This document shows positions 1-11,530 of a stretch of DNA of 64,000 bases, one piece after another; the first letter of the stretch is position 1, and every line of letters begins with the position of its first letter. The position numbers were made by a program, and so were the translations under genes. Location: contig JAESUZ010001073.1 in the NCBI GenBank assembly GCA_017311185.1, positions 930,001 through 994,000 of the forward strand. The letters run 5' to 3'. Source of the DNA: Proteles cristata cristata. Lineage: Eukaryota > Chordata > Mammalia > Carnivora > Hyaenidae. The notes under the pieces are model-generated. The model did not search any database, had not been told where the DNA came from, and saw only the letters and a program-made list of their open reading frames with translations.

Positions 1-55
1 CACACAAACCATGAAATCAAGGGTGGGACACTTAACTGAGCCACCCAGGTGCTCC
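1..55 (-). mobile_element. SINEC fragment, cut by window edge
   Basis: Reverse complement of a SINEC head: it ends ACTGAGCCACCCAGGTGCTCC at 55. The rest is internally shortened and truncated by the left edge of the window. Confidence 0.8.
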
Positions 56-539
56 ATACTTAACTACTTTAAACAAAAAAAATCACTGGACAACCAGACA
101 AAAAGGCTAAGTCACTAATAAGGAAAAGAAAGGAAGATTGTCAGTAGATTTTTCAATAGTTCCTAGTGCCCAAATTTAAGATACTCAAGGAAGGGAAATA
201 GGAGTCCACGATTTTGTATCTACCCAAACTGACCTCCAAGTACAAAACTGCAAACAAACTATGATAAACTTGCCAGGCTACATGGACCCCATGAGTCCTT
301 TCTAAAGAATCTATTAGAAAAGGACATTCCAACAACCAAAGGACTGAGAGACAGTGATATAAGAATCCGTGCTGTTCATTAGATATTAATAAACCTATAG
401 AACAAAGCTAATCCGTGGTTATAAAAGGAGAGAGAAAGAGGTAAGCTGTTTTCTAAAAATACATGTTTAAAAAATACATTTCCAAATGCATCATTTTTCA
501 GGGGGGATTTGAAAGACTCAGAGGAAAGTACCTATAATC

Positions 540-1015
540 TCACCTGAAAATAATCATAGTTAATATTTTAATGTGTCTCCTTCCAGTCTCTTTCTTAAAT
601 ACATATCTAGATACACACAGAAAACAGCTTTGACTATTTAATTTAGATATGGTGTGTATAGTCTATGTAGATGTGTGTTCCATATATAAACAGATTATAT
701 ATGGGATGTATAATATATGGAATATTACATATAATGAATAAAGTTCAGATAACAGTGTATAATTTTTTATGTCTTGTCTTATTCACTTAACATTGTGACA
801 CAAATATTTCCCATACCATCAAATATTCTTGGGAAACAGTACTGGAAAAGATTAAATAATTAAATAGCTCACTGGTTAGCTACACCATAATTTAATCACT
901 TCTATTACTGAATATTTCAATATTCTCATTTTTCAGTATTATAAATAATATGCCTAATACTATTGTGGTGCATGCATATTTGACTATTTTCCTATGATAA
1001 TCAATTAGAAATACA
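540..1015 (-). mobile_element. Ancient L1 3' region fragment
   Basis: The segment contains diverged reverse L1 phrases such as TTATTCACTTAACATTGTGA and TATTATAAATAATATGCCTAA, typical of old L1M 3' sequence. No ends or duplications are readable. The flanks at 56-540 and 1016-1328 are AT-rich intron 3 DNA with nothing further recognised. Confidence 0.55.
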
Positions 1016-1328
1016 ATGTTATGAATAACTATTTAAGGTGTCTGATTCATCTTGCCAAATTTCCCTCTTGACTCAACAATGATCATTTTCCAAGCTCTGA
1101 AAAAAGTTTAGCCTGCCTTTGAACTATTTTATTTATTTGATGTATTTTGAGCCTTTAATATTTTTCTGCTTAAAAAAATACATGCTGTGTATAGAAAAAT
1201 TAATAAACTTTAAGGAGATACTTTTAAATATTCCAAATAAAAAGAACCATTAAGACAAAAACTTAAGGGATTCTTTTCCTTCTCACTGTCTAAATAAAGA
1301 ATAGTTTTCATAGTTGTGGAACTTTGTC

Positions 1329-3112
1329 AAAAATATTTTAAAATATTTAGGAATAAACCTAACCAAAGATGTAAAAGATCTGTATGCTGAAAGTGATATA
1401 AAACTTATGAAAGAAATTGAAGATGACACAAAGAAATGGAAAAACATTCCATGCTCATGGATTGGAAGAATATTGTTAAAATGTCAATACTACCCAAAGC
1501 AATCTACACATTTGATGCAATCCCAATCAAAATTGCACCAGCATTCTTCCCAAAGCTAGAACAAACAATCCTAAAATTTATATGAAACCATGAAAGACCC
1601 CAAATAGCCAAAGTAGTGATGTAGAAAACCAAAGCAGGAGGCATCACAATCCCAGACTTTAGCCTCTACTACAAAGCTGTCATCATCAAGACAGTATGGT
1701 ATTGGCACAAAAACAGACACACAGACCAATGGAATAGAGAACCCAGAATTGGACCCACAAATGTATGACCAACTAATCTTTGATAGAGCAGGAAAGAGTA
1801 TCCAATGGAAAAAAAATAAATAACAGTCTCTTTAGCAAATGGTGCTGGGAGAATTGGACAGCAACATGCAGAATTGGACAACACCTTACACAAAAATAAA
1901 TTCAAAATGGATGAAAGACCTAAATGCGAGACAGGAAACCATCAGAACCCTAGAGGACAAAGCCTCTTTGACCTCAGCTGCAGCAACTTCTTACTTGACA
2001 CATCCCCAAAGGCAAGGGAATCAAGAGCAAAAATGAACTACTGGAACCTCATTAAGATAAAAACCTTCTGCACTGCAAAGGAAACAATCAACAAAACTAA
2101 AAGGCAACCAACAGAATGGGAGAAGATATCTGAAAATGACATATCAGATAAAGGGTTAGTATCCAAAATCTATAAAAAAAACTTACCAAACACCTGAAAA
2201 ATAATCTAGTGAAGAAATGGGCATAAGACATAAATAGACGCTTTTCCAAAGAAGACATCAGATGGCCAACAGACACATGAAAAGATGCTCAACATCAATT
2301 ATCATCAGTGAAATACAAATCAAAACCACAGTGAGATATCACCTCATACTGGTCAGAGTGGCTAAAATGAGCAACTCAGAAAACAGATGTTGGCGAGAAT
2401 GTGGAGAAACAGGAACCCTCTTGCCCCCTGCTGGTGGGAATGCAAACTGGTACAGCCGCTCTGGAAAACAGTGTGGAGGTTCCTCAAAAAATTAAAAATA
2501 GAAATCTCCAACGACCCAGCAGTAGCATTACTAGGAATTTATCCAAAGGATACAGGAGTACTGATTCATAGGGGCACATGCACCCCAATGTTTATGCTGC
2601 ACTTTCAACAATAGCCAAGTTATGGAAAGAGCCCAAATGTCCATCAATTGATAAGTGGATAAAGAAGATGTGGTTTAGATATACAATGGAACATTACTTG
2701 GCAATGAGAAAGAGTGAAATCCTGCCGTTTGCAACAATGTGGATGGAACTGGAGGGTATTATGCTGAGTGAAATAAGTTAGTCAGAGAAGGACAGATATC
2801 ATATGTTTTCACTCATACGTAGATTTTGAGAAACTTAAGAGAAGACCATGGGGGAAAGGAAAGGGAAAATACAGTTTCAAACAGAGAGGGAGGCAAACCC
2901 ATAAGAGACTTAAATACAGAGAACAAACTGAGGGTTGATGGGGGGAGTGGAGGAGAGGGAGAAATGGGTGATGGGCACTGAGGAGGGCACTTGCTAAGAT
3001 GAGCACTGGGTGTTGTATGTAAGTAATGAATCATGGGAATCTACCCCTGAAACCAAGAGCACATTGTATATACTGTATGTTAGGTAACTTGGCAATAAAT
3101 TACATTTTTTAA
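1329..3112 (+). mobile_element. L1 element, 5'-truncated, ORF2 C-terminal third plus 3' UTR
   Basis: The sequence matches the end of L1 ORF2: GGAATAAACCTAACCAAAGA at the start, then the conserved region around CAAATCAAAACCACAGTGAG, then ACAATGTGGATGGAACTGGA. It is broken by stops and frameshifts (open pieces at 1874-2197, 2262-2495 and 2578-2781). The 3' UTR with GATGAGCACTGGGTGTTGTA runs to a short A-rich tail at about 3112. This is the same young carnivore L1 3' end seen at 14710, 17406, 24062 and 40816. It lies antisense to BMAL2 in intron 3. Confidence 0.93.
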
Positions 3113-3149
3113 AAACCCAAGGAATTCATAACCAAAAGTAATATATATT

Positions 3150-3330
3150 TTTCATATATGTGATTTGATTCTCACATTTGAAAATCATGTAGTTTTTACT
3201 ATCCCCATTTCACAGATGAAGGAATTGAGGCCAGTAAGGTCAATGATCGCTCAAGGTCATATACCTAACAGCAGGCCGGTATGCCTTCCATTAGGCCTCT
3301 CCTGTTGCTGTCATCATTGCCAGTCTGCTC
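3150..3330 (-). mobile_element. MIR SINE relic
   Basis: TATCCCCATTTCACAGATGA with GAATTGAGGCCAGTAAGGTC and a following AAGGTCATA is the reverse MIR core. Ends are eroded. Confidence 0.75.
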
Positions 3331-4260
3331 TGTTACTGGTCTCTGAAGCAAAAGACTAGGTTAGATTAAGTCAGCTTCTTTTCTTTTCTCATTTCCCTTT
3401 TTACTCTGATGTCATATTCAGGGAATAAAACAGAAAATAATTTTACAGGTGAACAATTTTCTTCCTATTGGTCTGGAACTATATGTATATACACATTACT
3501 TCAATTTCAAAAAACAAACTTCAGCAGTTATGAATCATGCTTTTGCCTTGATTATAGATGTTTTGGCAAGTGAACTCACTCACTGAACTCACCTCCTTGG
3601 TGAAATCCAAACCTACGGTACTTATGAAATCCAAGTATACTTTTATTTAGTGGCCCCTGATACAACAGAGAAAACGCATGATCATGTTAGCCATACAACT
3701 GACTTCTTGTTTGCAGCACAAACGTAGGTAATTAGTAAATTTGCTATCTACATTTTTTTTCTCCGTGCTGGCATTCGGTCTATAGTCATATTTTTACATA
3801 TGGATTTAACAAGCTTTCTCATATCAATAATATTCTCATTACTTAGATGCACTTTCTTAGTGTGGTGTCTTATATGACAGAAACATAATTTTTTCAAAAC
3901 ACAGTGCAAGTTTTCCTTAAAAACTACTTTCACTGCATTCTGAATGAAATATAGGCCTTCTCCCTACATCAAACAAAGACGAATGAAATTGGAAGCAAAT
4001 ACAATGCAAACATTTCCCAGATGTGCTTCCCTCCATGCCTTCCTCTTTTTAAAACCTTCTTCCTTTGATTTCTGAGATGCCCCTCCTTCAGAGCCATGTC
4101 CTCTCAGATTTGGGGTAGGATTCCCTCCTTCCTTTACTGTGTCTAGGCCCACGTACCCCCAGAGTAGATCCTCAGCCCCCAAGTCTTTCCATTCCACACA
4201 CCTCCCCCAGTGACTGCATCCATGCCAACCCCTGCACTTGCTGTCTGTACATTCATGATG
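3331..4260. other. Intron 3 DNA without recognised features
   Basis: Mostly single-copy AT-rich sequence. Minus-strand open frames at 3748-3933 and 3964-4197 match no BMAL2 exon or family I know and lack convincing splice sites. Confidence 0.5.
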
Positions 4261-4689
4261 TATGAATTTCTTTTTCCAGACCAGGCCTCAACCCTGAGTT
4301 CCAGACCCTCACATCCAACTGCTTACTTGAGGATCCCAGAAATAACACATTCTCATTGTGTCCAAAACTGAATTCATCACCTATCCATCAACCTCAACAT
4401 ATAATACCATCCTGCATGTAGGTAACCAAGTCAGAAAATCGGTTGGACGCTTCCTGTATGCCTGCTCTCCCTAACCAACAGTCATGAATGAATTCTCTTG
4501 TAAATGTGTCATAATAGCCTCTCTCCCTTTCCTGTCCTGATGTCCAGAGCTACACTCTTAGACCAATGCTCAAAAAACAATCCCTAGTAAGAACTTCTCA
4601 GCTATTTTCTCTGCCTACTGGATTTTTCCCTTTCAATCCATCCTCCATGCTGTTTTCCATAGAGATTCTTTGAAATTGTAAGTCTGTGT
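4260..4689. mobile_element. Possible ancient LINE-type relic
   Basis: Phrases such as TGTCCAAAACTGAATTCATC and CAACTGCTTACTTGAGGATC resemble a widespread ancient mammalian repeat family. The family cannot be named with confidence by eye. Confidence 0.35.
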
Positions 4690-5018
4690 CACTTTGCACC
4701 AGGTAAGATAGCTATACTCTTTTTAAAAATGGAAAACAACAAGTGTCAGCAAGGATATGGAGAAACGGGATTCCTCGCTGGTGGGAATACATAATGGTAT
4801 GGCCACTGTGGAAAACAGTTGTGGCTTCTCAAAAACTGAACAGGATTACCATATGACCCAGCAATTCTACTCGTAGGTATATACCTAGAGGAATTTAAAA
4901 CAGGAACTCAAACAGATCCATGTACACCAATGTTCATAACAGCATTATTCACAATAGGCAAAAGATGGGAACAACATAAATGCACAACAGATGAGTAGAT
5001 AAACAAAATGTGATATAT
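4690..5018 (+). mobile_element. Older L1, left part (split by a younger L1)
   Basis: L1 ORF2 C-terminal region (GTGTCAGCAAGGATATGGAG through ATGACCCAGCAATTCTACTC) that stops abruptly at AAAATGTGATATATGG. The same element resumes at 9831 with AAAATGTAATATATACATAC and the next ORF2 sequence, ACAATGGAATATTATTTAGC. The near-repeat at the two junctions is the likely target-site duplication of the intervening L1. Confidence 0.85.
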
Positions 5019-5330
5019 GGTAACCCCTGGGCAGAGCACCCCAGAACCCCTCCCACCCAGGTCCGCACACTGCCTCAAGGCACTCTCTGTACAGAGCGTC
5101 CTGAAACATACTTGTCTACAGCCACTACCTATCCTACCAGGGCACTCTCTGTGTAAAGAGCCGAGGGGTCCCCTGGTCCACATACTGCCTTAGGTCTAGT
5201 CATCCCACCAGGGCACCCCCTGCAAGCAGTGCCCCCAGAAACCCCAGCTTGCACTCACTTCAGCTGCCCCGCCAGAGTGCCCCCAGTGTACAGAACCTGA
5301 AACACGCTGGCCTGCATCTTCAGCATCTAA
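5019..5330 (+). repeat. Degenerate tandem repeat, ~64-bp units, L1 5' region
   Basis: Four to five diverged units start near 5024, 5081, 5142, 5208 and 5271. Each has a GGGCACTCTCTGTGTA-like start and then a CCTGAAACACGCTGG- or CCCCAGAAACCCC-like section. The block is GC-rich in AT-rich surroundings and directly precedes L1 ORF2 sequence. It is probably the L1's 5' UTR monomer array. Confidence 0.55.
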
Positions 5331-6032
5331 ACACACAGGAGCGCCTAAATACATAAAGCAAAGAGAGTGACAGTAATATAAGAATAATAGAGGGCTTTAA
5401 CAGCCCCTACATCAATGGGTAGATCATCCAGGCAGAAAACCAATAGGGAAACACTGGCTTTGAACAACACATCAGGCCAGATGGACTTAACAGATATTTT
5501 TAGATGGAATATTCTGTGTATAACAGAATACACATTCTTTTTAAGTGTACATGAAGCATTCTGCAGAGAAGATCACGTTAGGTCACAAAAGCAAAAGTCT
5601 CAATAAATTTAAGAAGACTGAAATGCATACCATGCATCTTTTTCAACCACAACGGTTCGAAACTAGAAATCAGCCATAAAAAAAAAAAACTAAACTAAAA
5701 AATGCACAAACACATGGAAGCTAAACAGCATACTACTAAACAACCAATGGGTCAACAAAGAAATCAAAGAGAAAATTAAAACATATAGAAAAATGAAAAT
5801 AGAACAGTTCAAAATCTTTGGACACAGTAAAAACAGTTCTAGGAGGGAAATATAGAGCAATACAAGCCTATCTCAGAAAGAAAGAAAGAAGCTCAAATAA
5901 ACAATTAGCCTTATACCTAAAAAAACTAGAAAAAGAGAAACAAAGCTCAAGGTGAGTAGAAGGAAGGAATTAGAAGGAAAGTGAGTAGAAGGAACAAAGA
6001 ATAAATACCAGAGCTGAAATATATGATATAGA

Positions 6033-6251
6033 GGGGCGCCTGGGTGGCTTAGTCGGTTAAGCGTCTGACTTCACTTAGGTCATGATCTCGTGGTTCGTGG
6101 GTTCGAGCCCCGCGTCGGGCTCTGTGCTGACTGCCAGCTCAGAGCCTGGAGCCCGTTTCAGTCTGTGACTCCCTCTCTCTCTGGCCCTCCCCTGTTCACT
6201 CTGTCTCTCTCTCTCTCCTAGAAATAAATAAAACATTAAAAAAAAAAAAAA
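6033..6251 (+). mobile_element. SINEC, young subfamily
   Basis: Full-length copy from GGGGCGCCTGGGTGGCTTAG to an AAATAAATAAAACATT plus poly(A) tail. The flanking duplication GAAATATATGATATAGAG at 6016-6033 and 6252-6269 is perfect. A-box TGGCTTAGTCGG and B-box GGTTCGAGCCC are intact. Confidence 0.97.
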
Positions 6252-6441
6252 GAAATATATGATATAGAGACTAAAGAAAAAATAGAAAAAAAATCAATAA
6301 AACCAAGAGCAAAATTGATAAACTCTGAGGTCAACTCATCAGGCAAAAAAAAAAAGGGAGGGGGCAAATAAGAAGCAAAAGGGGAAAAATAAGAACACCA
6401 GAGAAATACAGAAGGATTATAAGAAAATACAACAAAAATTA

Positions 6442-6655
6442 GGGGCGCCTGGGTGGCTTAGTCGGTTAAGCGTCCGACTTTCACTTAGGTCATGATCTCG
6501 CGGTTCGTGGGTTCAGGCCCCGTGTCGGGCTCTGTGCTGACTGCCAGCTCAGAGCCTGGAGCCTGTTTCAGCCTGTGACTCTCTCTCTCTCTCTGACCCT
6601 CACCTGCTCACATTGTCTCTCTCTCTCTCTCCCAGAAATAAATAAAAATTAAAAA
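6442..6655 (+). mobile_element. SINEC, young subfamily
   Basis: Full-length copy with the diagnostic GTGCTGACTGCCAGCTCAG. Target duplication of 18 bases at 6424-6441 and 6656-6673 with one mismatch. The B-box is altered (GGTTCAGGCCC). Confidence 0.96.
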
Positions 6656-7107
6656 AAAATACAATAAAAATTATATAGCAAAAATTATTGGACAAGCTAG
6701 AAGAAATGGATAAATTCCTAGAAACATACAATCTCCTAACACTATATCAGGAAGAAACAGAACATGTGAATATACAATTACTAGTAACTAAATTGAATTG
6801 GTAATCAAAAAATGACCAAAAAATAAAAGTCCAAGACCTGATGGATTCACAGGTAAATTTCACTAAACATATAAAGAAGAGTTCATAACCTATTCTCCTC
6901 AATCTATTCTAAAAACAGAAGAAGGGAAGCTTCCAAATACATTCTGCTAGGCCAGCATTCAGCTTGACCCTGATACCAAAACCAGACAAAGACACTAAAA
7001 AAATTAAAAAATTAAAAAAAAAAACAAATATAAACCAATATCTCTGATGAATATAGATCTAAAAATTCTCAATAAAGTATTAGCAAACTACATTCCACAA
7101 TACATTA

Positions 7108-7339
7108 TTTTTTTTTAACTTTTTTTTTTTGATGTTTTATTTATTTCTAGGAGAGAGAGAAAGAGACAGCGTGAGCAGGGGAGGGTCAGAGAGAGAGGGA
7201 GTCACAGACTGAAACAGGCTCCAGGCTCTGAGCTGGCAGTCAGCACAGAGCCCGACACGGGGCTCGAACCCACGAACCGCAAGATCATGACCTAAGCGAA
7301 AGTCGGATGCTTAACCGACTAAGACACCCAGGCGTCCCA
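7108..7339 (-). mobile_element. SINEC, young subfamily, reverse
   Basis: Reverse copy, T-rich tail first, head ending AGGCGTCCC. The duplication ATTCCACAATACATTA at 7092-7107 and 7340-7355 has one mismatch. It faces the SINEs at 6033 and 6442, forming an inverted pair in the BMAL2 intron 3 transcript. Confidence 0.95.
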
Positions 7340-9299
7340 ATTCCACAATGCATTAAAAGGGACCATTTACCACAATGTAGTGGGATTTATTCCCAGAATG
7401 TAAGGACGATTCAGAGTTTACAAATCAACATGATAAACCGTATCAACAAAATTAAGGATAAAAAAATCATATGATCTTCTCAACAGATGCAATGAAAGCA
7501 TCTGACAAAATTCAACATCCTTCATGATGAAAACTTTCAACTACTGGGTTTAGAGGGAACATACCTCAACATAATACAGGCCACACACGAAAAACCCACA
7601 GCCATCATCATACTCAGTGGTGAAGAACTGAGAGATTTTCCTCTAAGATCAGAACAACACAAGGATGTCTACTCACCATTTTTATTCACCATTTTTATTC
7701 AACTAGAAGTCCTAACCATAGCAATCAGACTAGAAAGAGAAATAAGAGACAATCATATTAGTAAGGAAGAAGTGAAACTGTCACTACTTACAGATGACTT
7801 GACATAACATACAGAAAGCCATAAAGACTCCGTCAAAAAACTATTAAAACTAATGTATTCAGTAAAGTTACAGTATACAAAATATACCAAACCTGCTGCA
7901 ATTTTATACACTAATGACAAACTAGCCCAAAGAGATTTTAAGTGAACAATCCCATTTACAGTTGCACCAAAAAGACTAAAATACCTGAGTACACTTAACC
8001 AAGGAGGTGAAAGACCTGCACTCTGAAAACTATAAGACATCGATGAAAGAAATTACAGATGACACAAATAAATGCCAAGGTGTTCTAGTTCATGGAATGG
8101 AAGAGTTTATATTGTTAAAATGTCCATTCTGCCCAAAGCAATCTAAAGATTCAGTACAATCCCTCTCAAAATACCAAAAGCATTTTTCACAGAACTTGCA
8201 CAAACAATCCTAAACTTCATATGGAACAACAAAAGACCCTAAATAGACAAAGCAACCTTGAAAAAGAACAAAACTGGAGGCATCACAGATCCAGATTTCA
8301 AGATATACTACAAAGCTATAATAATTAAAACATCAGGGTGCTGGCACAAAAACAGACACAGAGATCAGTGGGACAGAATAGAGAGCCTGGAAATAAACCC
8401 ACTATTATACGGTCAGTTAATCTATGACAAATTAGTCAAGATTATGCAATGGAGAAAAGAGAGGCTCTTCAATAAATGGTTCTGAGAAAACTGGACCTCT
8501 CTAACAACATACACAAAAGTAAACTCAAAATAGGCTAAAGACCTATATGTGAGACTTGAAACCATAAAAAAATCTAGAAGAGAACATAGGAAGTGATTTC
8601 TCTGACATTGATTGTAACACTATTTTTCTAGCTATATCTCCTAAGACAAAGGAAGCAAAAGCAAAAATAAACTATTGAGCCTACATCAAAATAAAAAGTT
8701 TTTGTGCAGCAAAGGAAACCAACAATATAATAAGACAACTTACTAAATGGGAGGAGATATTTGCAAATGGCTATCTAATAAGGGGTTAATATCTAAAATA
8801 TATAAGGAATTTACACAACTCAACACCCAAAAAGCCAACAACCTGATTTAAAAATGGGCAGAGTAACTGAATAGACATTTTCCCAAAGACATAAAGATGG
8901 CCAACAGACACATAAAAAAGCTGATCACTAATCATCAGGGAAATGCAAATCAAAACCACAATAAGATACCACTTTCTACCTGTCAGAATGACTAAAATTA
9001 AAAGGATAAGAAATAACAAGTGTTGGCAAGGATGTAGAGAAAACATATGCTGTGGTGGGAATGTAAATTGGTACAGCCACTGGGGAAAGCAGTATGGAAA
9101 GCAGTATTTCAATTCTAAAAATTGAAAACAAAAATAACATATAATCCAGTAACACCATTACTAGGTATTTACCCAATAAAACCAAAACACTAATTCAAAA
9201 AGATACATGCATCCCCATGTTTATTGCAACATTATTTATAATAGCCAAGATATGGAAGCAACCTAAGTGTCCATCAATAGACAAATGGATAAAGAAGTG

Positions 9300-9301
<2 letters not shown>

Positions 9302-9353
<52 letters not shown>
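9302..9353. repeat. (CA)26 microsatellite inside L1
   Basis: An uninterrupted CA run of 52 bases at the L1 ORF2 position where other copies read a short TATATACACACAC stretch (compare 24846-24870). Confidence 0.98.
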
Positions 9354-9356
<3 letters not shown>

Positions 9357-9830
9357 AGTATTATACCACCAAATAAAAGATAAGGTCTTGCCATTTGCAA
9401 GAACAAGGACGAACCTAGAGGGTATTCTGCTAAGTGAACTAAGTCAGATTGAGAAAAAGACAAATATCATATGATCTCATTCTTGTGGCACCTAAAAATC
9501 AAAACAAATGAATAAACAAAAAGCAGAATCAGACTTATAAAACCAGAGAATTAATGGTCGCCAGAGGGAAGGAAGGTGTGAAGATGGGCAAAATGGGTCA
9601 AGGGGTGTTGGAAATATGGATTTACACTTATACAATGAATAGGTCATGAGAATAAAAGGCACAGCATAGGGAACATTGTCAATGATATTGTAATAGTGAC
9701 GTATGCTGATAGACTGTAGCTATGTGGTAAGCACAGCATAATGTGTAGAGAAATTGACTATGTTGTGCATCTGATACTAATGTAATTTTGTGTGTCAATT
9801 ATACTTAAAAATTATTACAAAAATGTAATA

Positions 9831-10240
9831 TATACATACAATGGAATATTATTTAGCCCTAAAAAGAATGAATGAAATTCTGATATATGCTGTACTACAC
9901 ATGAAATTTGAAAATATAACACCTAGTGAAATAAGCCAGATACAAAATGACAAACATTGCATGACTCTACTTATATAAGATATCTAGAATAGGCAAAATC
10001 ATAGAACTAGAAAATAGAAAATAGGCTAGAGGTTACCAGGGATGGGGGAAACGAGGGATGGAGTATCATTATTTAATGAGTACAGAGTTTGGGGTAATAA
10101 CAGTTTTTGAAATAGTAGTAATAATGGCTGTAAAACATTGTATACATAATTAATGCCACTGAATTGTATAGTTAAAAATGGCAGAGATGGCAATTTTTTA
10201 CGTTATATATTTTTTAACCAAATAAAAGTACAAAGGCCAA
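9831..10240 (+). mobile_element. Older L1, right part, with 3' UTR
   Basis: Continuation of the L1 interrupted at 5018: end of ORF2 (CTAGTGAAATAAGCCAGATA) and 3' UTR (AGAGGTTACCAGGGATGGGG, TGAATTGTATAGTTAAAAAT), ending in an A-rich stretch near 10240. Confidence 0.88.
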
Positions 10241-10254
10241 CAATTTTTTAATGT

Positions 10255-10775
10255 AATTTAATCAAGTCCTCTCCACCTTAAAATCCTTCTGTTTTCCTGA
10301 CTGCATGCAAGATAATCTCTGTACTGTTTGGTTCAACAGATCTCTTTGCCTAGTCCATGTTCACCTCTCAAGTCTCATAGCTCACCCACCTCTGTGTATG
10401 CCCTCTGCTTTGTTGTGCCAACCACATTTCCTGATATACAGAGTGTTATTTCATATTTCATGCTCTGTGCTTCCACACAGTTCTTCTTTCTATCTTAAAT
10501 ACCTCTACCTCTGCTCAGAATGGCTCACTCCCATTCTTTATTTAGGTTATAAGTCAACCTCTACAGGGAGCTGTCCTTCCCTACTGATCCCAATCTTACT
10601 TAAATGCCCACCTGTCTTTGTTACCATAGTACCCAGGGTGTATGTTATGACAGTTTTCATGTGTAATAGTTATCTGTACCTTTCTAATATGTACACGTTT
10701 CTTTAGTCTAATCTGTACTTCTTCCTCCCAGCATGGCACATAGTAGGTACTCAAGAAATTTTAATGACTACATTC
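10255..10775 (+). mobile_element. L2 LINE 3' relic
   Basis: Diverged L2 3' region: AAAATCCTTCTGTTTTCC start, a CTGCTCAGAATGGCTCACTC section, and an end reading CAGCATGGCACATAGTAGGT followed by ACTCAAGAAATT. The 133-residue frame inside is L2-derived noise. 10776-11183 is unassigned intron 3 DNA. Confidence 0.75.
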
Positions 10776-11183
10776 CAGGCAGTCTTCATCCATGATCCTT
10801 TTAAAGAACCAGCTCTCCATTCAAAACCAAGAATGCTGCAAAAATGGTAAACATTCTCATACACTCTTCTTTGTTTAAAAATACCCAATATTCTGGGGCT
10901 TCACCAATGAAATCAACTTCATATCTACTGAATGGCTTTCATGCCCTGAGTCTCTGAGAAGGATGCTATACAATCAGTACTTTGTTAAAACCTGTAAGTA
11001 CTTTGACACCAATCATTTCATCAGAGGAATTGAATATGGTGGAATGAATGAAGGATTGGGGCAGAATGGAGAAGCTCTACGGTATATAATGAGCAATTCA
11101 GTGGGGTATATACTCTCTTTTGATTCTCTTCTTATTCACCTTCTTCAAGTAGGAATTCTGTCAGATAGAAGTCCAGGACTTAC

Positions 11184-11285
11184 CTGCTGCCACTGGTTGC
11201 TGATATTTCTATCTTTGTTGAAAGAAGATAGGTAAAAGGATTCTGAGAAAGTTTTTCTGCCACTTTTTCTGTCACGAATCCTGAC
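11184..11285 (-). CDS. BMAL2: BMAL2 (ARNTL2) coding exon 3
   Basis: This 102-bp minus-strand exon has an excellent acceptor (CCTCTTTCCTTCCAG|G) and donor (CAG|GTAAGTCC). In the phase left by exon 2 it reads SGFVTEKVAEKLSQNPFTYL followed by LSTKIEISATSGS. Human BMAL2 has the closely similar SGIMTEKVVEKLSQNPLTYL at the same place, directly before the bHLH domain. A second frame is also open across the exon, but it does not fit the exon 2 phase and resembles nothing I know. The exon ends with AG, so the next codon is AGR (Arg or Ser), consistent with the expected Arg. The bHLH exon should lie further left. I searched 1-11183 for its basic region on the minus strand and did not see it. Confidence 0.95.
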
Positions 11286-11429
11286 CTGGAAGGAAAGAGG
11301 TCTTGGGTCACTTCTATCCATACATGTTGGGAAATGGACAGCATGATTATCCTCATGTGCTAGAAGCAAGCTACCCTGTCCAGTTGCAGAGAGACAGGAA
11401 ACAGAGTGTAATGAAGAAAACTACCATAC

Positions 11430-11530
11430 TAACAATCAGACATTCTAACTAGTTGTGAAATGTTAGGCAAGCCACTTGATGTCTTTGAGTCCTAGCTTCT
11501 TAGGTTTCTAAAATGTGGGCAATTGGCTAA
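11430..11530 (+). mobile_element. MIR relic in BMAL2 intron 2
   Basis: AACTAGTTGTGAAATGTTAG through GGCAAGCCACTTGATGTCTT and GTTTCTAAAATGTGGGCAAT matches the MIR core in direct orientation. The rest of intron 2 (11286-13078) outside this and the SINE at 12311 holds nothing I can name. Confidence 0.65.

Larger units (their letters stand above)
5019..9830 (+). mobile_element. L1 element inserted inside an older L1
   Basis: The 5' end is a GC-rich tandem block (5019-5330). This is followed by the ORF2 endonuclease C-terminal part, the reverse transcriptase, the C-terminal domain and a 3' UTR ending near 9830. ORF1 and the start of ORF2 are missing, with a direct jump at about 5335. Many stops and frameshifts make it a dead copy. 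Three young SINEs (6033, 6442, 7108) and a (CA)n tract at 9302 interrupt it. The 3' UTR is like that of the L1 ending at 46415, so both are the same subfamily. Confidence 0.9.

Noticed and set aside
6033..6110. tRNA-like sequence with A and B boxes (also in every other SINEC head)
   Set aside because: These are tRNA-derived SINE heads followed by CT-rich bodies and A tails, not tRNA genes.
10305..10706. 133-codon plus-strand open frame
   Set aside because: Lies wholly in a diverged L2 relic. The encoded sequence is rich in Cys, Ser and His from CT-rich DNA.
11145..11369. 74-codon minus-strand frame overlapping exon 3
   Set aside because: It is a different phase from the one set by exon 2 and reads through both splice sites. 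The BMAL2-like peptide is in the other open phase.
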